From Deltaproteobacteria bacterium (GTDB lineage: Bacteria > Desulfobacterota > DSM-4660 > Desulfatiglandales > HGW-15), in NCBI GenBank assembly GCA_016929815.1, contig JAFGIC010000208.1:1-5106 (forward strand): DNA of 5,106 bases, written 5' to 3'. Below are positions 1 through 5,106 of the stretch, in pieces; position 1 is the stretch's first letter; every line of letters starts with the position of its first letter. Below the pieces are notes generated by a model. That model was not told the DNA's origin. It was given only the letters and a program-made list of their open reading frames with translations, and searched no databases. A program made the translations under genes and the position numbers.

Positions 1-794
1 AATGAAACCTTTGCAGTTCGGTTTGTCTTTTCAGGCTGGCTGTTGGCAATAATGAGTATTTCACCGTCAGGTTTCAGGACCTTCCATATCTTTCCGATAG
101 TATAGAGGGTGTGCCTTTCAAGCCGTTTCCCGGAAAGCGTCTCTCCTGTCCGGCGCAGTTTCTCAAGAAGGATTGTCCTGTATATGTCCCTGGTAAGGAT
201 AACCATGTCCAGGGGCTCTTTGATAAATCCGAACGAGGCCGGTGTGTTTATAATCCTGAAGTTATGCTCCTTGAAGCGCAGTGACAGGTTGTTGATTATC
301 GGATCATCATCATGGGTCAATGCCCCGATAACAAGGCTGTCCTTTTTATATTTTTTGCAGTGAAAGGAAATAACCTTGCTTATCTCATCAGCCTTATCCT
401 TTATGTTTCTTACGGATTCGGACACAAACTGTGCGGGTATCAGATAATAGGGTTTCCCCTGCGTGGAGAATCTTATAAGGAGTCCGATCTTTTTGTATAT
501 CCTGTTCAGGTCCGAGGCATGATTTTTGATCTGTTCCTGATTGTTAAAAGTAATGGATCGTATAAGCCTGATATCCTCCTCTTCCAGACGGTCATATATT
601 TCAAAGAAACCGAATCCGTAAGCGTTCCCTCCAAAGCGGCTTGATAAAAGAGGGGGATGATGATGCGCCGCAAGAGTCCCGTGTGTTACATCTGAGGCAT
701 TAATGCCGAGGGCGTCATATTCATCGGGCTTTATGATGCCGAAGGGGTCTTCGGACCAGAATGTATCATGAGATCGGGATCTGTTGGAAATCAT
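1..794 (-). CDS. Unrecognised protein with methyltransferase-like C-terminal segment, 3' partial
   Basis: An open frame of 264 codons runs from the ATG at 794 to the left edge without a stop; the C-terminus lies outside the window. I do not recognise the family. The first ~60 residues are polar and include HHHPP (44-48) and RFGGNAYGFGFFEIY (53-67). A helical, charged middle follows (about 68-148) with GKPYYLIPAQF (113-123). The last part looks like an alpha/beta domain: strand SLVIGALTHDDDP (153-165), strand PLDMVILTRD (194-203), a long helix, then WKVLKPDGEILIIANS (237-252), which closely resembles the post-motif region of class I SAM-dependent methyltransferases. However, no GxGxG SAM-binding loop is visible, and the distance between the first strand and the DMVI strand is short. 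No signal peptide or membrane segment is seen, so it is probably cytoplasmic. It follows livF after 14 bases with its own ribosome binding site, so it is likely co-transcribed. It could be a methyltransferase relative, a Rossmann-like domain of other function, or a regulator. Confidence 0.8.
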   Translation of the reverse strand, partial: MISNRSRSHDTFWSEDPFGIIKPDEYDALGINASDVTHGTLAAHHHPPLLSSRFGGNAYGFGFFEIYDRLEEEDIRLIRSITFNNQEQIKNHASDLNRIYKKIGLLIRFSTQGKPYYLIPAQFVSESVRNIKDKADEISKVISFHCKKYKKDSLVIGALTHDDDPIINNLSLRFKEHNFRIINTPASFGFIKEPLDMVILTRDIYRTILLEKLRRTGETLSGKRLERHTLYTIGKIWKVLKPDGEILIIANSQPEKTNRTAKVS

Positions 795-800
795 CTTGAA

Positions 801-805
801 TCCTT
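801..805 (-). promoter_or_regulatory. Ribosome binding site of the unrecognised downstream gene
   Basis: AAGGA on the minus strand, 6 bases before the ATG at 794, lying in the 14-base gap after the livF stop. Good spacing supports this start, and the short gap leaves no room for a separate promoter or a terminator. Confidence 0.6.
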
Positions 806-808
806 GAA

Positions 809-1534
809 TTATGATCGGGCGCTCAGGCCTGATGAATTAATCATACCTTTATCCGGACGGAATATCATCCCGTCGGATATCCCCAGGACATCATCCGTGA
901 CCTGAAAGGACATGCATGGAGCCCTCTCTACAAATATGAATGCAATCGCTTCTTCTTTGTTGATCTGACTTATGGCCGAAAACAGGTCACCGGCAAGGAC
1001 AGGAGAAATTCTCTGATAAGGCTCATCAAGGAGGATCAACTCGGGCTGAGCCATCAACGCCCTTCCTATTGCAAGCATCTGGAGCTCTCCCGGTCCGCAA
1101 TCGGCTGCAAGGGTTTTTTTCTTCGGGAAAAGGGAGGGGAAATAACTGTAAACCATCTCGATGCCTCTTTTTGTGGGGCTGCCTGAACGAGTGAGAGAGC
1201 CAAGACAAAGATTCTCTTCTATTGTCAGAGAACTGAATTCCCTTCGACCTTCAAGTATATGGACAATGCCCTCACGGATGATCTGTACCGGTTTAAGGTT
1301 ATCTATCCTTTTACCTTTAAAATTGATCTCCCCTCCTGTTATCTTGCCGCCGTCATACCTGATTATCCCCGATATTGTGTTTAAGAGGGTTGTTTTACCG
1401 GCGCCGTTGGACCCAACGACTGAAACTATACTGCCTCTTTTTATCGAAAAGGTCACACCTCTAAGCGTATCCCTGTGATGCGGATAGGAGACATGAAGAT
1501 CATTTATGCTCAGGATATTATCTCTTGAATCCAT
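809..1534 (-). CDS. livF: LivF-like ABC transporter ATPase with degenerate signature
   Basis: Cytoplasmic nucleotide-binding subunit expected to sit under LivH/LivM, 241 residues, close to the usual LivF length. Numbered from the chosen Met: Walker A GSNGAGKT at 41-48; the LivF-type Q-loop segment ILEGRREFSSLTIEENL at about 93-109; signature region CGPGELQML at 146-154; MLAIGRALMAQP; Walker B LILLDEP at 166-172. MLAIGRALMA and EGRR.F..LT.EENL identify LivF rather than LivG. Departures from consensus are LSGGE to CGPGE, the D-loop (SLGLAP to YQRISP), and the post-beta-strand VEQN to VERA. Walker A lysine and Walker B Asp-Glu remain, so ATP binding is plausible while its role at the partner site is uncertain. 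The start at 1534 is chosen over the in-frame ATG at 1585 because it has an AAGG 8 bases upstream and begins a few residues before the first strand, as in LivF. The earlier start would add 17 unusual residues. It overlaps livM by 17 bases. Confidence 0.88.
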   Translation of the reverse strand: MDSRDNILSINDLHVSYPHHRDTLRGVTFSIKRGSIVSVVGSNGAGKTTLLNTISGIIRYDGGKITGGEINFKGKRIDNLKPVQIIREGIVHILEGRREFSSLTIEENLCLGSLTRSGSPTKRGIEMVYSYFPSLFPKKKTLAADCGPGELQMLAIGRALMAQPELILLDEPYQRISPVLAGDLFSAISQINKEEAIAFIFVERAPCMSFQVTDDVLGISDGMIFRPDKGMINSSGLSARS

Positions 1535-2603
1535 GATCGATACCTTGCGAAAAGGGCCATGACCTGAAGGCGGAACAGATATCATCCCAGATGCCGGCCA
1601 GACCCTTCGGCTTTAATATAATAAATAATACCATCAAAAGACCGGTGACGAATGCATATAAGGATGCCGACGTAAGGGATATGTCAAACATGTCGGAGAG
1701 GGTCCTTTCTCCGTAAACCGACGCCTCTTTAATCAGGATTATGACAACGGCCCCGTATATTGATCCCCTTACGCTTCCTATGCCTCCGATTATGATCATG
1801 GCGATAAAGACAATGGAGAGGGAAAGGGTAAAATCCCCCGGGGAAATATGCCTGTTGTAATAAGCAAAAAGGGCGCCGGCAATGCCTGTGTAAAATGAGC
1901 CTACAGCAAATGACAGCAGTTTATATTTGAATACAGGTATCCCCATGGTGCCGGCGACTTTCCGGTCATCTTTTATGGCGAGAAAGACCCTTCCGAATTT
2001 TGACCGCAGGAGATTAACTGCCGCCCATGACATTAGTGCAAGCAGGATAAAAACGATATAATATATTATCATGTCATTTTTAAGTGCCGGAGCCGGAAAA
2101 ACGGTTTCGGGGAGTGAAATGCCGTCAACGCCGCCTGTAAGGCCTTTCCAATGGATGAAAATAAATTCCATTATCTTCTGGCATGCCAGGGTGGCAAAAC
2201 ACATATAAAAGCCGCTGAGACGAAACGCGGGAATCCCGAAGCCGATCCCGATAATAGCGGATATTAATCCGCCCGCAGGGACAGCCAGCCAGAAGGGGGC
2301 ATTCATCCCTGATGCCAGGATAACGGCCGTATAGGCGCCCATACCGAAGATGGCGGAATGTCCCAGGGATATCATGCCGGTATATCCCGTAATAATGTTA
2401 AGACCTACAGCGGCGATGGAGTATATACCCATCAAGCTGAGGATCCTGATCACGGGGGGATTGACGGACATGGGTATCACTGTTAATATAAGAATAAGGC
2501 CTATGATCAGCCAGAGCCACCCGAGGCCTGTCTGGAAAAGGCTCAGCTCTTCCTCATAAGAGGCCTTAAAATCACCGCAGTTATAAAAATGAAATCGTTT
2601 CAT
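1518..2603 (-). CDS. livM: LivM-type branched-chain amino acid ABC transporter permease
   Basis: Second inner-membrane permease of the HAAT importer, 361 residues. The diagnostic LivM segment is NIITGYTGMISLGHSAIFGMGAY (about 69-91). It is followed by IPAFRLSGFYMCFATLA, GLTGGVDGI (154-162), a coupling segment around FGRVFLAIKDDRKVAGTMGIP (203-223), IIGGIGSVRGSIYGA (271-285) and the C-terminal LKPKGLAGIW (330-339). About nine to ten hydrophobic segments are visible. The first ~26 residues are polar, with CGDFKASYEEE at 9-19, and precede the first helix; I recall similar GDF..SY leaders in LivM proteins encoded beside AMP-binding ligases, but have not checked this. The last ~20 residues are a hydrophilic tail whose coding sequence overlaps livF by 17 bases. 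The ribosome binding site is weak (AGAG), so expression may depend on coupling to livH 28 bases upstream. All core motifs look intact. Confidence 0.94.
   Translation of the reverse strand: MKRFHFYNCGDFKASYEEELSLFQTGLGWLWLIIGLILILTVIPMSVNPPVIRILSLMGIYSIAAVGLNIITGYTGMISLGHSAIFGMGAYTAVILASGMNAPFWLAVPAGGLISAIIGIGFGIPAFRLSGFYMCFATLACQKIMEFIFIHWKGLTGGVDGISLPETVFPAPALKNDMIIYYIVFILLALMSWAAVNLLRSKFGRVFLAIKDDRKVAGTMGIPVFKYKLLSFAVGSFYTGIAGALFAYYNRHISPGDFTLSLSIVFIAMIIIGGIGSVRGSIYGAVVIILIKEASVYGERTLSDMFDISLTSASLYAFVTGLLMVLFIILKPKGLAGIWDDICSAFRSWPFSQGIDHGFKR
1543..1546 (-). promoter_or_regulatory. Ribosome binding site deciding the livF start
   Basis: AAGG within GCAAGG on the minus strand, 8 bases before the ATG at 1534 and inside the 3' end of livM. 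The competing ATG at 1585 has only a weak CTGGG immediately before it. This favours the 241-residue product. Confidence 0.5.
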
Positions 2604-2631
2604 TCAGTAATCTCTGTAGTTGTTAAAAGGA

Positions 2632-3462
2632 TCAACTTTTGAATGTTAACAATCCCTTAGGCCTTATCAGAAGTATAACCAGCATTATCAGATAAGGTAA
2701 AAGGTCCCTCAGCGGACCTGACTGCTCTCCTGAGCAGGACTCGATTATCCCCATAATTATGCCGCCCATTATCGCCCCCGTCATGCTTCCCAGTCCGCCC
2801 AGTATAATCGAAGGGAATATCCTTGCCTCCATAGGACCCAAATCAGCGGCATTCATGCCTGAGCCGATTATCACGAGTATCCCGCTTATTGCCGATGCCA
2901 TCCCGGCAATAAGCACTGTGAATGTAAGCAGTCTTTTGACGGGGATTCCGATTGAGAGGGCGGCCTTTCTGTTGTCTGAGACAGCCCTGATATAAAGGCC
3001 CAGGGATGAGCGTTTATAGAATAACAGTAAGATAATAATGGATACTATGCCGGCGGCAAGTATGTAGAGATGGACCGAATCAAAGCCCTGCCCCTTTGAG
3101 ACGACCTCAACAGAAGACAGCGAAACAGAAGCGATCAGCCCTTTAAACATAAACATGATACCCAGGGTTACAAAGATCGCCTTCTTCATGTCAATTGGGT
3201 AAAAAGGGCGGATCAACAGCCTTTCAATGACAAGGATCATGAGCAGACATATTAAAGTTGTCAAGAGTAACACTATGATAAAACCGCCATCTAAAAAGCC
3301 GTACAACAGGAGGAAGATAAAGGCCCCCATGGCCATCAGTTGTCCATGGGCAAGATTTACAATGCCGCCCGCCCTGAAAATAAGAACAAATCCCATTGCC
3401 GAGAGGGCATAAAGGGAGCCAAGCGACAACCCCTTAAATAGAAGATTTAAAAGATCATTCAT
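2632..3462 (-). CDS. livH: LivH-type branched-chain amino acid ABC transporter permease
   Basis: Inner-membrane permease of the HAAT (LivFGHMK) family, which normally pairs with LivM to form the channel for branched-chain amino acids, amides or other small carboxylates. The chosen start gives 276 residues, the usual LivH length. Family hallmarks are GLSLGSLYALSAMGF near the N-terminus, IVNLAHGQLMAMGAF, a cytoplasmic coupling segment around LYIRAVSDNRKAALSIGIP, then ILGGLGSMTGAIMGG, and the C-terminal RPKGLL. Hydrophobic stretches are consistent with about eight membrane segments. The start at 3462 (MNDLLNLL) is preferred over the in-frame ATG at 3486 because LivH proteins begin just before this first helix and an AAGGAGG lies upstream of it. 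It overlaps the ligase stop by 8 bases and is followed by livM after 28 bases. No key motif looks damaged. The substrate cannot be told from the permease. Confidence 0.95.
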   Translation of the reverse strand: MNDLLNLLFKGLSLGSLYALSAMGFVLIFRAGGIVNLAHGQLMAMGAFIFLLLYGFLDGGFIIVLLLTTLICLLMILVIERLLIRPFYPIDMKKAIFVTLGIMFMFKGLIASVSLSSVEVVSKGQGFDSVHLYILAAGIVSIIILLLFYKRSSLGLYIRAVSDNRKAALSIGIPVKRLLTFTVLIAGMASAISGILVIIGSGMNAADLGPMEARIFPSIILGGLGSMTGAIMGGIIMGIIESCSGEQSGPLRDLLPYLIMLVILLIRPKGLLTFKS

Positions 3463-5106
3463 AATCTGCGGGGCCTCCTTCATCAACAGTTATTATCCTG
3501 ATCCTCGCATTGATTGTCCTTATATCATCATTCGGGCCTTTCAGACGAACCGGAAGCGATGCAACAGGTTCATTCGTGTACATTGCCTTAAGTATATCCA
3601 TATATTGTTCAAAGATAAATTTTCTTCTAGCCACGCCTGTCTTTGTCAACTCCTCATCCGTATCAAGTTCTTTATTGATAAGGGCAAACTTTCTGATGCG
3701 CATATAATCTGCAAGCCTTTGATTAAGGTCACGGACCTTATTTTTGATCAATTCCTCTATAACGGGGTGTCCTGTAAGTTCGGCGTAATCATGACAGATA
3801 ATATCGTGCCTTTTTGCCCACCTCATGGTGTTTTCATAGTCAATTCCTATAAAAGCTATGAGGTAGGGCATATCTTTCCCCCATATGACAGCCTCTTTAA
3901 TAAAGGGGTTTTCCTTCAGCCTTGTTTCAATAAAGTCACGTGAAAATATCCGGCCGTCTTCCGGTATTATGATATCTTCCTTCCTGCCTGCAATAGAAAC
4001 CCTTCCGCTTTCATCCAGGCTGCCGATATCGCCGGTATAGAGCCTGCCGTCCTTAAGGACCTCATATATAGCCTCATTGTCCTGATAATATCCTGAAAAT
4101 ACAAATTCGCCTGAAACGGTGATCTCTCCGTCATGTGCAATCCTTATATCTGTGCCCGGGAGCGTTAGGCCTATCGTATCGGGACTCATATCATCATCGC
4201 ACTGAAACTGGATCATACCTGCTGTCTCGGCAAGTCCATAACACTGTTTCAAAGCCAATCCGTAAAATCTGAAGAATTTAATGACCTCAGGGCTTATGGG
4301 ACAGCCCCCGGAATAGGCATGGCGCACATTCAGGAGCCCTGTCCTGTCCAATAACGGCATGGAAATGATCCGACTGAAAAGCCTCTTGAGGCATCTCAGC
4401 CAGAACGGTGCGCTATTGCCTTCCGATTCCCGTTCATAAACAGCCCTTCCTGTGTTAAATGCATGATCGAACAACCATCTCCTTATAGGGCCTGATTTTT
4501 CTATCTCGGTTTTTATGTTAGCCATGAGTTGTTCCCAGAATCCTGGATAGTTGACAAGAACGGAGGGTCCGATCTCCCTCATGTCGTTTATAAGGCTCCT
4601 GGATGTTTCGGGAAAATTTATTGTCATGCCAAGGGCCAGGGCTATTCCCACACACCATGTCTCCTCTATAAGACCGGCCGTTGGAGGCAGAGAGACCCAG
4701 GTGTCGTCAATGCTTAAGGGGAGATTATCCAACCATTTCTCCGACATTGCAGTAAGATTTTTATGGCTTATCAGAGCGGGCCTGGGTATTCCCCTGGTTC
4801 CGGAGGTCATAATCATCATTGCAGTATCTTCGGGCCTTCCCAGCCACAATTCCCTGTTAAACAGATCGGGATCTTCCTGTTCCAGTCCTTTCCCCATCTC
4901 CAGCAGTTGATTAAAGCTCAGCAGCCACGGGTCGTCCTTGTAAATTGTCATGCCCGTGGGATCAACAAAGATGACCCTCCGTACACCGGTGAGATCTTCC
5001 CTGTGTGCCAGTATCTTTTCAGCGTGCCTCCTGTCTTCCACGAACACAAAGGAGGCATTAATACGATTCAGGTCATAGACCAGTTCCCCGGCCATGGTTG
5101 AAGTGA
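3455..5106 (-). CDS. AMP-forming acyl-CoA synthetase-like protein, divergent, 5' partial
   Basis: This resembles the long-chain fatty-acid-CoA ligase (FadD15/COG1022-like) branch of the ANL superfamily, which makes acyl-CoA from a carboxylate, ATP and CoA in the cytoplasm. Numbering from the Met at 5095, I see a P-loop-like TSGTRGIPRP (97-106), followed by SHKNL, NFPE (160-163), SGGCPISPE (262-270), YGLAET (286-291), YTGDIG (353-358), the hinge segment GRKEDIII (370-377) and a C-terminal domain ending with ELTKTGVARRKF (482-493). A tail of about 40 residues follows. The frame stays open to the window edge (codons ACT TCA ACC before that Met), and the text around it aligns with the interior of the N-terminal domain, so the Met at 5095 is probably internal. 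Key positions are non-canonical: T to R and KG to RP in the P-loop, and V488 where the A10 lysine is expected. It overlaps livH by 8 bases. Family membership is firm; catalytic activity is doubtful. Confidence 0.88.
   Translation of the reverse strand, partial: TSTMAGELVYDLNRINASFVFVEDRRHAEKILAHREDLTGVRRVIFVDPTGMTIYKDDPWLLSFNQLLEMGKGLEQEDPDLFNRELWLGRPEDTAMMIMTSGTRGIPRPALISHKNLTAMSEKWLDNLPLSIDDTWVSLPPTAGLIEETWCVGIALALGMTINFPETSRSLINDMREIGPSVLVNYPGFWEQLMANIKTEIEKSGPIRRWLFDHAFNTGRAVYERESEGNSAPFWLRCLKRLFSRIISMPLLDRTGLLNVRHAYSGGCPISPEVIKFFRFYGLALKQCYGLAETAGMIQFQCDDDMSPDTIGLTLPGTDIRIAHDGEITVSGEFVFSGYYQDNEAIYEVLKDGRLYTGDIGSLDESGRVSIAGRKEDIIIPEDGRIFSRDFIETRLKENPFIKEAVIWGKDMPYLIAFIGIDYENTMRWAKRHDIICHDYAELTGHPVIEELIKNKVRDLNQRLADYMRIRKFALINKELDTDEELTKTGVARRKFIFEQYMDILKAMYTNEPVASLPVRLKGPNDDIRTINARIRIITVDEGGPADYE
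3474..3480 (-). promoter_or_regulatory. Ribosome binding site of livH
   Basis: AAGGAGG on the minus strand, 11 bases before the ATG at 3462. It lies inside the end of the ligase gene and downstream of the alternative ATG at 3486, so it supports the shorter start. The spacing is slightly long. Its position within the upstream gene suggests coupling to ligase translation. Confidence 0.65.

Noticed and set aside
109..644. Two overlapping plus-strand open frames (109-363 and 312-644)
   Set aside because: They are antisense to the continuous 264-codon minus-strand frame, which has a ribosome binding site, operon spacing and protein-like strand/helix patterns; the plus-strand translations have no recognisable motif.
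795..808. Possible promoter or terminator between livF and the next gene
   Set aside because: The gap is 14 bases and is occupied by a ribosome binding site; there is no hairpin or T-run.
1026..1208. Small minus-strand frame inside livF
   Set aside because: It lies in another frame of the livF coding region, with no ribosome binding site or motif.
809..1534. livF-like gene as a pseudogene
   Set aside because: The frame is intact, the length is normal, and Walker A, Walker B and the MLAIGRALMA helix are preserved; substitutions are localised to functional loops rather than scattered.
1535..1585. Longer livF start at 1585 adding 17 residues
   Set aside because: It would deepen the overlap with livM to 68 bases, has a weak ribosome binding site, and gives an N-terminal extension not typical of LivF; kept only as an alternative.
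2604..2631. Possible hairpin or regulatory site in the livH-livM gap
   Set aside because: The 28-base gap shows no convincing inverted repeat, promoter elements or terminator.
4551..5101. Plus-strand open frames opposite the ligase gene
   Set aside because: They mirror a clearly homologous minus-strand protein; their compositions are rich in Pro, Ser and Arg as expected for shadows.

Overview
The window is a tightly packed block of five genes, all on the minus strand, so the operon reads from right to left. Every stretch is coding except two gaps of 28 and 14 bases. I see no RNA genes, repeats, mobile elements or CRISPR. GC is moderate (about 40 to 60% locally by eye), with frequent AGG, ATA and AAG codons. 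Together with the gene order and protein style this suggests an anaerobic bacterium of the former Deltaproteobacteria (Desulfobacterota/Syntrophales-like) or a neighbouring group such as Nitrospirota. That is inference; no taxonomic marker is present.

Layout in transcription order: (1) 5106-3455, an AMP-forming acyl-CoA synthetase-like protein whose N-terminus lies beyond the right edge; (2) 3462-2632, a LivH-type permease; (3) 2603-1518, a LivM-type permease; (4) 1534-809, a LivF-type ABC ATPase; (5) 794-1, a protein I do not recognise, whose visible C-terminal part ends in a methyltransferase-like strand and which runs off the left edge. Genes 1/2 and 3/4 overlap by 8 and 17 bases, and genes 4/5 are 14 bases apart, so translational coupling is likely.

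Read at face value this is a branched-chain-amino-acid-type (HAAT) importer joined to a CoA ligase, an arrangement in which the imported carboxylate is activated on entry. The unusual point is that both ATP-using proteins depart from consensus at the residues that handle ATP, while both permeases look canonical. The ligase has TSGTRGIPRP in place of TSGTTGxPKG and appears to lack the C-terminal adenylation lysine. The LivF-like ATPase keeps Walker A and B but has CGPGE in place of LSGGE, an altered D-loop, and VERA where LivF proteins have VEQN. All frames are open, so this looks like maintained divergence rather than simple decay. LivG and a periplasmic binding protein (LivK) are not in the window; LivK is absent from between livM and livF, where it can occur.
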